In this document: positions 22,461-32,582 of the stretch, piece after piece | Position numbering within the stretch: the stretch's first letter is position 1 | How the letters are laid out: every line of letters starts with the position of its first letter | Source: Chlorella sorokiniana | Taxonomy: Eukaryota; Chlorophyta; Trebouxiophyceae; Chlorellales; Chlorellaceae | Assembly: GCA_025917655.1 (NCBI GenBank) | Contig: CP084614.1 | Coordinates: forward strand, 868,001-932,000 | Length of the DNA stretch: 64,000 bases | Direction: 5' to 3' | Program-made: the position numbers and the translations under genes | Notes under the pieces: model-generated | Database searches by the model: none | The model's input: only the letters and a program-made list of their open reading frames with translations | What the model was told of the DNA's origin: nothing

Positions 22461-23170
22461 TCAGCAGCGCTGGCCAGGCCCGTGGGTGCGCGCTCCAGCC
22501 CCGTCATGCCCCGCTGCTGCCACTGCTGGTGCAGGCGCAGGCTGCGGGCCAGCAGCAGGTGCTCCCGGGGGCCACGACAAGGTCCTGCAACGGTGGCTAC
22601 AGGGCGCGACAAGGGGAGGGGGCGGATGCTTGGCCAAGACGGAAATCAGTGCAGTAGGTGGACCCCTTGCACCCTTGGCTCCGCAGCAACGCTCGCTGCA
22701 CCAAAACCAACTCTGCACCGAGACGCGCTGGGCGTCGTGCACTTGCCAGCGTCTTGGCGGTGGGGGCCGGGGCTGATGCCTGCCCCTCCACAAAGTGCTG
22801 GCCGGCGTTGACGGCCGCCATCAGCACCGCCATGATCATGGGGGGACACGCGGGGTTGCTGCGGGGGAAGGATGTTGGACCCAGGCCAGTGGCAGGGGGT
22901 GTCACCATACACAGCATCTGGCCCAAAAGTTGGGAGTCAAGAGGGATCCAGCCGGGGCAACGGGCAAGGCCGGCAACACGAAGACGGCGGCGGCGCAGCG
23001 CTGCAGTGGCCAATTTGCGGCGGCTCTCACCCACTTGATGGCCCCCAGCGCAGCCGGCCGCATCACCTCCTCCAGCCCCGGCACCGCCGCCATCTGCGGA
23101 GCGGTCCAGCAGACCTCAGGAGGCAGCCGCTTGGCTGGCTGCCCAGTCAAAAGATGCCAGGGCGTTGCCA
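22461..23170 (-). pseudogene. Inverted gene 2-like fragments (middle of the C-terminal part)
   Basis: 22,461-22,620 is the minus copy of gene 2 from 16,596 back to 16,440. 22,680-23,165 is the minus copy from about 16,050 back to 15,560, including ACPPMIMAVLMAAVNAGQHF (gene 2 near 15,880-15,950). The stretch between 16,440 and 16,050 has been lost. Exons and introns are both kept. Confidence 0.75.
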
Positions 23171-23879
23171 GGGCGTTTCAACGGGGTAAGAGCAGGCAGC
23201 AGCAGTGTGCCACTGGGCCAGCAACCCCTATGGCATCGAAGGCAAGGTCGATGAACGTGGTGGCTGTGGACAGCAAAGCCTGCGCGCAACCAGTTTGTGG
23301 GTGTTACCAATGTGAAATGTCACAAGTGGCCCCATTGCAGAGGCAAAGGTGCAGCTGGCTTCCATCGGCAGCCACCTTATTGCTGAGTGTCAGCCATCAG
23401 GTGTCCTGCTGGCAGGCATGCGTGCCGTAGGTGCCGAGGGTGGTCAACATGCAGAGCCAGGCGCGGTTGGGCCTTGGCCCCTCCACGGGGGCCAGCCCCG
23501 ACCACTGAGCAGGTGGCCCAAGGCTCACGGCGGGAGGAGCCCTGCGGAGAAAAGGGTCTAGGGCGGCAGGCAGCACCGGTGGGTGTGGGCCACGAGCACA
23601 AGCACATGAAGCAGTCAATAGCTGGGCTCCCTGAGCGCTCAACACTGCACATGCGGGCCTGCAGATGTTGCTGGCAGCAGAACCCACCAATCAGCAGGGC
23701 CGCCCCTGAAGGCTGGCCAGGGCAGCCGCGCAGACGTTGCACTTGACATTGATGCTGCCGCGCACCACCGCCTTTGGTGCCAGAGATCCCCAGCTGCCCC
23801 CCTGCGTCGAGGGACTACACGCAGGCGACAAGTGAGGCAGGGCCTTGCAAACCATCTGTCCATTCCCCCACCAAGCCGC
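23171..23879 (-). pseudogene. Inverted gene 2-like fragments (kinase end and following exons)
   Basis: The minus strand matches gene 2 from about 13,330 back to 13,000 (23,190-23,560), then from about 12,760 back to 12,430 (23,600-23,880). The second part includes the APE exon counterpart, where GDLWHQRRW replaces GSLAPEAVV because of a frame difference. A jump of about 2.2 kb in the parent separates this block from the previous one. Confidence 0.7.
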
Positions 23880-24191
23880 CCTCCCTCTCACCAGTCAGTC
23901 AGCCGCACACTGCCGAGGCCGCCATCGGCCTCTCTCGGCAGCACGTAGGCCAGGGACGCATCTATCACTTTGGCCCGCAGCACCACAGCGTTGTCGCTGC
24001 GTGTGAGCAGCACATTCTGTGCTGGAGCATGAGGCGACATGCTCATGCTGCAGCACAAAACGTGCTGCTGACACGCAGCGGCAACGCCGTGGCGTTGCAA
24101 GCAAGGGCCATCGACGCCTCCCTGGTCTATATGCTGCCCAGGGAGGCCGATGGCGGCCTCGCAGCAGCGTGCGGCTGACCGACTGGTGAGA
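23880..24191. repeat. Palindrome P5 from the catalytic-loop exon
   Basis: Arms of about 150 bases (23,880-24,030 and 24,041-24,191), centred at 24,035-24,036. Each arm is a copy of the gene 2 exon at about 12,290-12,430 that encodes NVLLARSG, KVIDASLAYVLPREADGG and LTDW. The two arms differ at several places, so the fold is imperfect but obvious. Confidence 0.85.
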
Positions 24192-24556
24192 GGGAGGGCG
24201 GCTTGTTTGGCGCTGCGTGTGAGCAGCACATTTTGTGCTGCAGCATGAGGCACGCGAGTGGGGAGGGGGCGCGGGGGAGGGAGGGTTGAGTGTCAAGCGC
24301 AGATGTGTTCCTAGGCCCCCCAGCTGTGCACGCAGCAATGCACCCCCTGCTCACGTGTGATGTCCATCAGCACCATCCCGGCTGCCGCGTTGTCCATCAT
24401 GTGCTGTTTATGTTTATTTCCTGATTTTTTTGGCCTGTAACCACACAAACGAGAGGTGATGAGTGGGTAACGTGACAGCTGCGAGCAATGCTTTTGACCG
24501 CCCGCATGCCAGTGCATTGAACTGACCCTGCCGCCGGATCTTTGCCTTCGTGGCCT
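24192..24556 (-). pseudogene. Second inverted copy of the catalytic-loop region
   Basis: 24,205-24,390 is a minus copy of gene 2 from about 12,340 back to 12,160, so this parental stretch occurs three times between 23,880 and 24,390. 24,391-24,556 is not clearly related to the family and leads into repeat RB. Confidence 0.65.
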
Positions 24557-24995
24557 TCTTCTGCAAGCAGGCAGAAATTCAAGTGACTTTGTGTGCTGGA
24601 AGCAAAATGACCGAGTGAGTTTTATGCATGTATTCACAACAGCTGCAGCCAAGCACACCCAGGATGTCGCTGCGCGTGGTTGGGCACAACACCTCTTCTG
24701 GTGAAAGCTTTTTAGGCACTTACTTTGTACTCCACCTCATCCGTATCCTGCTCAAACTCCTCCCGCCTGCACTTCTTGTGCTCCAAGCTTTTCAGGATGC
24801 CACCCATGGGCGGGGAGCGGCGGGTGGTTGGCCTCCCGACATTTGAAATCAAATGCGGATCGCTGCAACTGCATTGTCTGTATTTGGGCATTTCAGCACA
24901 CAGGGCTGGATCCCCGAATGCTTGCTGCAGCCATCTGGGAAAAGTGATTGGCCATTTGACATCACCAAGCTGAAGGCTCTCGCCTCGTGCTCCTA
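24557..24995 (-). repeat. Dispersed repeat RB, copy 2
   Basis: Same orientation as RB copy 1 (10,432-10,913) and clearly homologous over its length, starting with GCAAGCAGGCAGAAATTCAAG. The minus-strand frame reads ARGESLQLGDVKWPITFPRW and continues to a Lys/Glu-rich end. It forms the left arm of palindrome P6. Confidence 0.75.
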
Positions 24996-25345
24996 GCATT
25001 TGCTCCTAGCATTTGCTCCTAGCCTTTAGGCAATCAGCTCCTTCGACGACGTTTTAGCCGACACAAATCAGCACGAGGCGAGAGCCTTCAGCTTGGTGAT
25101 GTCAAATGGCCAACCAACTTTCCCAGATGGCCGCAACTTTCCCAGATGGCTGCAGCAAGCATTCGGGGATCCAGCCCTGTGTGCTGTAATGCCCAAATAC
25201 AGACAATGCAGTTGCAGCGATCCGCATTTGATTTCAAATGTCGAAAAATGGGAGGCCAACCACCCGCCGCCCCCGCGCTGCAGACCACGAGTGGCATCCT
25301 GAAAGCTTGGAGCACAAGAAGTGCAGGCGGGAGGGGTTTGAGCAG
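24715..25345. repeat. Palindrome P6: repeat RB facing its inverted copy
   Basis: The right part of RB copy 2 (to 24,995) is followed by an 80-base spacer and then an inverted RB copy (25,036-25,345). Positions 24,961-24,990 and 25,071-25,100 are perfectly complementary. The spacer holds tandem TCCTAGCATTTGC units (24,991-25,020). The right arm contains a small internal duplication (CTTTCCCAGATGGC twice, about 25,118-25,150). Confidence 0.85.
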
Positions 25346-25724
25346 GAAGTGGAGCAGGTGGAGCGTGTCGGTGTCGGCGGGCCTTACGTCAATGTGGGCG
25401 TCCGTGACGCACGACAACGTGGCAGGGGGTGGTGCTGTTCACCTCCCACCTTGAAGCCCCTGACTTGCTCAGCTTCACTTGAGCTTCACTTCACTCGAGC
25501 ACTCTCCCAAGATCTGGAGCGGCTCAGGTGGTTGGAGTTGAGCCATCATTGCGTGCAAAAGCACTCGCGATGGCCTCTGCAGGCATTCAGGGCCGCCAGA
25601 GTAACAAGGGTGCCGTCAATGCGTCAATGGAGGCACATGTGTCTTTGTCATTGGTGGGGGCAGGCTGCAGCTGACAGGTGCAGTCCCTGGTTCAGTGGGC
25701 CTGGCTCTCCCCAGAACTGCTAGC
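25346..25724 (+). pseudogene. Plus-oriented fragment of the exon before the catalytic loop, then unassigned sequence
   Basis: 25,365-25,440 matches gene 2 at about 12,095-12,170 in the same orientation as the parent (GGCGGGCC..ACGTCAATGTGGGCGTCC). It lies next to inverted material, so orientation flips again here. From 25,450 to 25,724 no family match or other feature was recognised. Confidence 0.55.
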
Positions 25725-25864
25725 TGCAGCAGCCCAGAGCCCTCGTGCGCAGCCTGCAGGCCTTCCCTCGGTCAGCCCTCCCACCGGCGCCTGCGCGGCC
25801 TTCAACAGCTCGACGTTGGCCTTGGTGATGGGGGGGCGCAGGCACGTTGGCCTGCGTGTGTACG
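25725..25864 (-). pseudogene. Inverted copy of the family's first exon (copy a)
   Basis: The minus strand reads TKANVELLKAAQAPVGG, matching IMKANAELLKAGQAPVDG at the end of gene 2 exon 1 (about 11,190-11,245). It continues with GLTEGRPAGCARGLWAAA, which also follows copy b at 26,640-26,830. It has no usable start. Confidence 0.65.
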
Positions 25865-26160
25865 TGGGCCCCCACTCCCGCCAGCACGCCAAAACCGCGC
25901 CCGCCTCGCCGCACTCCAGCTCATCCGCACCCCTGTAGTTCCAAAAGGCAAGCATGAATGGCATGCCCAGGCTGGGGTAGATGCTCCCCTGGTGCGCCTG
26001 CCCTTCCACATGTCCACCATGAAGGGCAGGCGCACCAGGGGAGCATCTACCCCTGCCTGGGCATGCCATTCATGCTTGCCTTTGGAACTACAGGGGTGTG
26101 GACGAGCTGGAGGAGCGCGAGGTGGGTGCGGGTGTGGTGCGCTGGCGGGAGGGAAAGGAA
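25865..26160. repeat. Palindrome P7 from a gene 2 C-terminal exon
   Basis: Inverted arms of about 140 bases, centred at 26,013-26,014 with a 16-base loop. The inner 75 bases of each arm (25,931-26,005 and 26,022-26,096) match with very few differences. Each arm copies the gene 2 exon at about 14,272-14,400 (HQGSMYPCLGLPFMLA, the ELEERE end and its donor). Confidence 0.85.
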
Positions 26161-26639
26161 AGGCAGGCAGGGAAGCAAGCGTTCAGTGGCAACCAAAGGC
26201 ATCTCCTGCAGCGAGGTCGGCAGGCCTCTGATCCTCACACTCATCTTGCCAGCAAACAAGCTCACCGAGGCGCGCGCAGAAGTCCTCCAATCTGGCGGCA
26301 CCTGAGCATGCCGCTCATTCCACCCCTCGTTGTTGCCCAGCTCACTGCACGCAACGGCTGCGCCAGCCGAGAAGCTAAGTTATCAGGGTGCAACATTGAG
26401 GAGGCACGTGCACGCAATGAAGCCCAGGCAGCCCCGCTTCACCTGCCCCACCCAGCTGGCCGAACAGGTTGTCGGGCACTGACTGCTCCAGCGCGGTCAG
26501 CAGCTCAACGGTGCTGCGCCGCCCCCGACACCATCGTGCAGGCCGCTCAGCGTCATGCGCATGGGGCCTGCCGCAGGATCAAGAGAGCGGGCAACAGTCC
26601 AAGGGCAGGCGCATGAGGTGAAAGTACACTGGTTGCCGG
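26161..26639 (-). pseudogene. Inverted gene 2-like fragments (exons before the P7 exon)
   Basis: On the minus strand 26,255-26,360 matches gene 2 from 14,140 back to 14,040 (the VPPEFEELRAS exon). 26,400-26,570 matches from about 14,000 back to 13,835 (the PYDVEEGRSTAELL exon). Order on the minus strand follows the parent. Confidence 0.7.
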
Positions 26640-26830
26640 CATCCCAGTCAACTAGTTGCAGCAGCCCAGAGCCCTCGTGCGCAGCCTGCAGGCCTTCCCT
26701 CATTCAGCCCTCCTACCGGCGCCTGTGCGGCCTTCCACACCTTGGCGTAGGCCTTGGCGATGGCAGCGATCGCCTGGCGCCTGTTTAAGCCCCTGGCGCC
26801 GGCCTGGGCCTTCCTGCGTGTCGCGAGGCC
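26640..26830 (-). pseudogene. Inverted copy of the family's first exon (copy b)
   Basis: The minus strand reads NRRQAIAAIAKAYAKVWKAA followed by QAPVGGLNEGRPAGCARGLW. This corresponds to the APGRQANVAIMKANAELLKA region of gene 2 exon 1 and resembles copy a. It is the outermost recognisable family fragment. Confidence 0.65.
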
Positions 26831-27296
26831 GCCATTCTCCCAAACCCTAGGCAGCCTCGCCGTTAGAGGCAAGCAAACAGCACATGAGTGACGCCTCGTC
26901 TCAGAGAAGGTCAACGCAGAGCAACAAGGTCCATCAGCCGATGACAATCAATGCACCTTCCCGCTGGCAGCGCAGCGCGCAGAGCATCAAGCCCTCAATC
27001 GCAGGTCATGCTCGACACTGCTGTGGCAACCTTCAGCAAGCTATTCTAGCTGGCTCAAAGCAATACCAGGTCAGGTGCAGAACGGCTGTGCCCAGCTGTG
27101 TCAATCCGTTGTCGCCGCCCTGTGCGTTCTCTGTACAGGCCCAACTTGCTGCACGTCTTTGAAGGCAACATCACATCAAGGGCATTTATGTTCGGCTGGT
27201 TGCTTGTAAGAGGCCTCAATGCCCCTGGGCGTCACTCGAATTTTCGCATGGCCCCAAGTTTATGCGCATGTGACAAGGCATCAGAGGTGGCAGCCT
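26831..27296. other. Boundary between the rearranged block and the ordinary gene region
   Basis: No family match, gene or repeat was recognised in these 466 bases. The region forms the 3' flank of the minus-strand ADP-ribosylglycohydrolase-like gene that ends at 27,297. Confidence 0.4.
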
Positions 27297-29684
27297 TCAG
27301 TCCCTCAGCACAACAAGCCGCGCCGCCAGCTGCTGCAGCCTTGCAAAGTCGGGCATGCGAGCCACCCAGTCCGCTGGCAACTGCTCCGCGCTGCCCGCCA
27401 GCATGGCCCCTGCCAGGGCGCCCACAAACGTAGCACGGCTGGCGGAACACCCTCCAGGCCTGCTCACAGGAGAAGGACGGGAGGGGGGCAGCATGAAGTT
27501 AGGCATCTCGAGAAAACTTTCAGGTGCATCTCTTACTTTTGGGGTGCCATTCACACGTTCAATGTGCTCTGCCAAAAGTCACCTGAGCGCCAGGCGCACC
27601 GCCTCCACGAACGATGCGGCCCCAGAGAGCGTCGCTGGCGTGGCCTGCCGTGCTTGCTGCTGCGATGCGCGTGTTGCAGGGCTGGCACCGGTTGCGGGTG
27701 TGACAAGGGATGGCAGCTGGCAGACGCTGCTCTGGCCCATGCTGCACGGCAGGCAAAAGTCCTGTGTGGTGTCTGCTCGTTGCTTAACCGGCACGCAGCT
27801 CTGCTGCGCGTCGGCTGCTGCCTGGTGCAGCGTGCCGCCGCCTTCAGTTGCAAGTGTTTCTGTTTGCAGCTTGGCCTCTTGTCGCTGCTCCAGGTGCAAC
27901 AGCACCTGCAGGGGCGTCTGCAGGCTGTTGGGCAGGTGGCAGTTCCTGCCTAGCCGCGTGGCGGCCTCCAGCGGCGCCAGCGGCGCCAGCTGCGCCGCCT
28001 GCTGCAGCCGAGCAGCGACCTCGCCCCACAGCGCTGCTGGCACCGAGCGCGCGCCTCCATCGGCCCCTGCCGCTGCTGCGTATGCTGCCCCTGCTGGCCC
28101 GCTGCCATGCGCCGCCCGCTGCAACCAGTCCGCCGCCTCAGCCACGGCCGCTGTCACGCTGGCCCCCATCACCACCGCTTCCATTACCAGGGCAGCGGCG
28201 CAGCCGTAGGCCACCGCCACATCATCGTCCTGCGTGACCCTGCACTCGTCCAGGTGGCGCAAGGTGGGGAGTCATAGACAGCAGCACATGGCCGCGGATT
28301 GGGGCAGCAAGGGGCACAAGAAGATGGAAGCAAATGGGGAAGGCACCGCCGCAACACCTGCTTGCCCAGCAGGCTTGCTGTCAGTGCTGTGCACGGGCAC
28401 CGCGCGCAGCATTGCCGACGGCAACGCCTGCCGGGCATGCCGTGCGAATGCTGGAGGTGGCCCTTCCCCGGCACACGTTCCCACCCACCCACCCACCTGA
28501 TCATGCGCTCCACGGCACCCAGCAGCTGCCGCCTCCCCACCCCTGCATACAGCGCCACCAGCGGGGCCAGCCGCGTGAAGCAGTTGGCCTGGTCGTCTGC
28601 ACAGCGGGAGGGGAAGCGCGGGGAGGGGGGTCTGCCGTGCCGGGCATGGGCATGGCGTTGGCAGCAGGGCGCAGCGGCGGCCGCTCCATGCCAGCTGGCA
28701 GCCAGGGGCCGGCAGCCCCGTCCAGGCAGGCCTGGCGCGGCGGGGGCAGCCACCTTGCGAGCCCGTCAGCGGCGGGAGCAGCCCCGAGGCGTAGCGCCGC
28801 AGGAAGGACTTGGTGGAACGGTCACGATAGCCGCGGAAGCCGGGCCCAAAGGCAGAGTACAGCGCGGCGGCGTAGCGGCAGCAGTCCAGGCCGCCCGCCT
28901 CCACCAGGCTGCGGCACGGTTGGCAGGAGGGGGAGGCGGGGTGCATGCTGTGCACGATCTGCATGACGTGCACGAGGTTCATGCCATCGGCACCGCCACC
29001 ACGCAAGGGTGCCCCCTCTCGCCACCTGGCCAGCAACACGTGCGTCTGCTCGCCGTACGGGCTGGAGCTGCCCAGTGGGTAGTCGAAGAAGGGGCATTGG
29101 GGCGGGTCAAAGAACTCCAGCCCCGGCCGCCCTGCGCTTGGGGGTGCAGTGCGGCAGCGCAGACTCGGCCAACAAAGTGCTGGTGCCTGGGCAAGGGCAG
29201 CAGAAAGCACAACGATGAATATGAAACAATCAACTGCATAGAATTGGCTTGTGCAATACAATTGCACAGGGCCCACCTGCCGCCAGGGCCTCAAGCTGGG
29301 CTGGGCTGTACACCCACTGCACGGGGCAAGCCGCGGCGTCGGCCAGAGCGCTGCCCAGCACCGCTAGCAGCGCTCGCTGTCGCAGCACCTGCGCCCCCGC
29401 GCCCCAGCGCCGGCACTTGCGACTTGATGCCATGTGGGCACTGGTGGGTGCAGGCGACAGTAAGCTGCGTACTGCTCGGCGTGCGTCGCCAAGGCGGTGG
29501 CAGAGGCGGCGGGCAGTGCCCGCGCCAACCGCAACTCCAGGGCCTGATCGTCAAGGGCCGCGAACTGCTTGTACAAGGCTGTGGCCTCCTGTTCCCTGCC
29601 AGCCTGCTTGTTCAGGGCCTGCGCCTGTACGTGGAGTTCGCGTACCTGGGCCTCTAAGGCCTCGATATCCTCATCAATCAGCAT
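27297..29684 (-). CDS. ADP-ribosylglycohydrolase / J1-crystallin-like protein
   Basis: Multi-exon minus gene. An N-terminal coiled coil starting MLIDEDIEALEAQVRELH (29,684) leads into ALLAVLGSALADAAACPVQW (about 29,380-29,320), the usual opening of the ADP-ribosylglycohydrolase fold. Then come EFFDPPQCPFFDYPLGSSS and PYGEQT (about 29,140-29,050), GPGFRGYRDRSTKSFLRRYA, ADDQANCFTRLAPLVALYAG (about 28,595), TQDDDVAVAYGCAAALVMEA (about 28,235), GRNCHLPNSLQTPLQVLLHL, and RATFVGALAGAMLAG near the stop (27,297). PYGEQT in place of the Thr-Asp-Asp metal-binding motif points to the J1-crystallin branch, whose enzymatic activity is doubtful. The DDD in the later segment is kept. The coiled coil could belong to a separate small gene with the main protein starting at MASSRKCRRW (29,433); spacing and splice sites favour one gene. 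It diverges from the SBP gene. Confidence 0.75.
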
Positions 29685-29806
29685 GGGACATAGTGCATGC
29701 TCGAGGCGGTTTGAAACGCATACATCAGATCGACTGGCACCAGGACGAGTGGTTAAAAAAATGGTTGGGTGCTGACGTGTCTCCCCATTTGTTTCCTAGT
29801 GCCGGG

Positions 29807-32138
29807 ATGCCGCTTTGCAGGCATCCTGGTGAATATTCAAGCTTCTCTGGCAACCACGGCGCTCCTGCGGCGTGCCATGGGGCAGGAGAGCTTGGAGCAG
29901 CTGCTCAACTCCTGGGCGCACAGCCCCACGGCGCACAGGCTCCGCCCGGGGAGGGTGAGAACTTTCAAGCATGCATGGGGGTCACATTGGGGTCGTCTCA
30001 ACGGCCGGGGGCTCGGTGCGGTTTCGCTGGCACAGGGCGCCAACTTTTGCTGTATCACCTACTCAAAGCCGCCTGGAAAGCCGCTCACCCTGTCTTTTAC
30101 TATTGCCTCCCATCTGCAGATGGTGTCGAGACGGGCCACGACTTCTTGGGCGAGATAAACATCGACTTGCTGCTGGCGCCCTCCCCCACCGCCTCCAGCA
30201 CCAGGCCCCCCGTGGAAGACAGCACCGGCAGCGGCACCGCTGGCGCAGCCCCGCAGAGCTCTGCGCCCATGTCTGTGGCTCATGCGACGTCGCCGGCCAT
30301 GCCAGTCTCCTCGGGTCTGGGTCAGAAGCAGCACCTGGCGCTCGCGCAGCAGGCGGCGGCGCTGGCCCACCAGCAGCAGGCGGCCGTTTCGAATCAGGGG
30401 CACCACCTGCACGGCAGCTACATGCTGCCCATGGCGGCAGCCAGCAGCGGCACGCTGCCCGGCTTTGACCCCTCGCCCCACATGATGCCGCAGCAGCACG
30501 GCGGCGGCATGCTGCAGCTGTCGCAGGGCGGCGGCGACATGACGCAGCACTACATGCCGCCGCCGACGGCATACCCGCAGCAGCATGGCGGCCCCCTCGT
30601 GCTGCCCGCGCTCACGGCGGTGCCCGCAGGCAGCAGCCAGCAGCAGGGGCTGTCGGAGGCGACGGCCGACGGCAAGCGGCGGCGCGGCCCGCGGCCCCGC
30701 GTCTTCAAGAAGCACACCTGCCAGAGCGACGGCTGCACCGTCGACCTCGCCCCGCTCTCATTCTACCTGCAGCGCAACCACATCTGCCCGGTGAGGCTCG
30801 GGGGCGGGTTCTTGCTGCTGCAGGCTGGGCTGCTGTACCCTGGTCCCACCCTGCCAGCGCCACAGCCGCTGTTTGCCGCCCTCCACACGGCATGTGCCTC
30901 CCAGCCCAGCCCTCACAAACTTGCGTCCCTTTCGGCTTGCTTGCCTGGCTGGGTGCAGGACCACTTGAAAGCGGACAGCTACCTGGTGCGGGGGTGGCGT
31001 CCCGCTTCTGCCAGCGCTGCGGCCAGGGCCACCCGCTGACCGAGTTTGAGGGCAGCAAGCGGTCGTGCCGCAAGGCCCTGGAGCGGCATAACCAGCGCAG
31101 GTGGGGCGCAGGCAGCTGGAACTCGCCTGCAGCTGGGACTCGGGCCTTGCGCTGGGCTGTCCCGAGGTTGCCGAAGGGGCTCGCAGTCAACTGCTTGGGC
31201 CACTTGCCGTGCCCATCCTGCCCGCGCACCTTAACCTGGCTCCTTCTTCTGCACTGTGAGCGCAGACGCGACAAGCAGGCCGCCAGCACGGCCACCGGCC
31301 CCCAGGCAGCGCCCCAGGCACAGGCGCCGGCGCAGCCGCAGGTGGCGGCAGCGATCGAGCCGGCGGCGTCGCTCCCTGCGGTGCTTGCCAACGGCGACTC
31401 CGCCAGCCTGGCAACGCAGCAGATGCACGTGGCCAGCACAGAGGCAATGATGGGAGCCTGGCTGGACGACCCCTTTGGTGTGAACGCCGGCGGCTTGCAG
31501 CACAGTATGCCGCTACCAGAGAAGCAGGTGCATGACGTGTCGGCGGCAGCGCAGCAAGCGGCAGCGGCGCACGCGCAGGCTCAGGCCCAGGCGCAGGCGC
31601 AAGCCCACGCGCAGGCCCAGGCCCAGGCGCAGGCGCAGCTCAGCATGAGCTTGCCGCAAGCTGCGGCCTCGCCGCACGGGGAGGCCAACGGGCACGGCCA
31701 GGAGTGGGTGATGCTGCCGCGGGGCTGCTGGAGCAGCAGGCGCCGCACCTGCTGGCGTCAGCTGTGCCTGCGCCGGGGCCGCCCCCTGTGTGGCAGCTGC
31801 ACCAGGCGCAGCACCAGTCACCAGCGCAGCGCGCGCCTTCGCAGCACCAGTCGCCGCCGCAGCGTGCTCCGCCGCAGCACCAATCGCCGCAAGCACCGCT
31901 GCAGCGGCTGCAGCACCCCGTGCAGCAGGGCCTTGGGCCCCTGGAGCAGCCCTCTTACAGCCTGTGGCAGGGGAGGTTGGTGGAAGCGGCATCTGACGCC
32001 TGCATCACGGTGCTGCGTCCGCCCGGCGCCCGCCCAGCTCCCCCGGCAGCTGCACTGCACCGGCTGGCAGGCTGGCGGCGGCAACAGCCCCCCGCATGCC
32101 ACGCCAGCCTCCACCCTGCATTTCACAAACCCAAATAA
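29807..32138 (+). CDS. SBP-box (SQUAMOSA promoter-binding-like) transcription factor
   Basis: A His-, Met- and Gln-rich N-terminal half precedes a basic KRRRGPRPRVFKK and an SBP zinc domain split over two exons: CQSDGCTVDLAPLSFYLQRN (about 30,720-30,780) and, after an intron, SRFCQRCGQGHPLTEFEGSK followed by RSCRKALERHNQRR (about 31,002-31,100). These give the Cys/His pattern of both zinc sites and the nuclear localisation end. SBP proteins bind GTAC-core DNA and are plant and green-algal regulators. The next exon has a long Ala-Gln repeat (31,567-31,640). A frame change near 31,704 leads into a Pro/Gln/His tail ending at 32,138. The first exon is uncertain: ATG 29,807 joins in phase with DGVETGHDFLGEINIDLLLA at 30,119, but ATG 29,876 in another frame is also possible. 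Confidence 0.8.
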
Positions 32139-32582
32139 CATACTATTTGCTCTCTCATTCCTTCCGTGCTTGTTGCCGCAGGCTCTGCTCCAGTTTTGTA
32201 GCCTCGCGCTGCCCCCACCCCCTCTTTCCTCCCCTTGTTCAACGCCCTTGCCCACACCTGCCTTCACCCCTGCTGCTGCCACCGAGGGAGCTGCAGCCCC
32301 ATCGTGCTCTTCCTCCCGCGGATCATGTATTGTACCCGCAAATGGCCCCCAGGGCTGATGCTTACCTGCTGCCCCTTTGTGTGTTCCTGGGCTTGACGCG
32401 TCCGGCCCGCCTGGCATCCTCACCCACCAGCTGGATTTTCAACGCAAGCACTGCAATTTAACGGCTGCCCGCACCAGGCACAAGATTGGATGGCGCTGCC
32501 GTGCCAGCAGCAGCCAAGTTGCTCTGCGTCGCCCAGCCTGTCGCCGAAACACTGCCCTTGGGACTGAGGGGTTGCCACAGCT

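Noticed and set aside
20010-26160. CRISPR array or transposon terminal inverted repeats
   Set aside because: The inverted repeats are single head-to-head copies of different exons, not regular direct repeats with spacers, and do not enclose a transposase.
19418-26960. Reading the fragment block as a third functional minus-strand gene
   Set aside because: Exon order is interrupted by palindromes, lost segments and flips in orientation, and no continuous set of kinase motifs with a start exists.
19418-26960. Processed retrocopy as the origin of the fragments
   Set aside because: Intron sequences are kept in the copies, and no poly-A tract or short flanking duplications were seen.
28299-29657. 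Plus-strand frame of 452 codons opposite the ADP-ribosylglycohydrolase-like gene
   Set aside because: It is the antisense shadow of a gene with clear family motifs on the minus strand.
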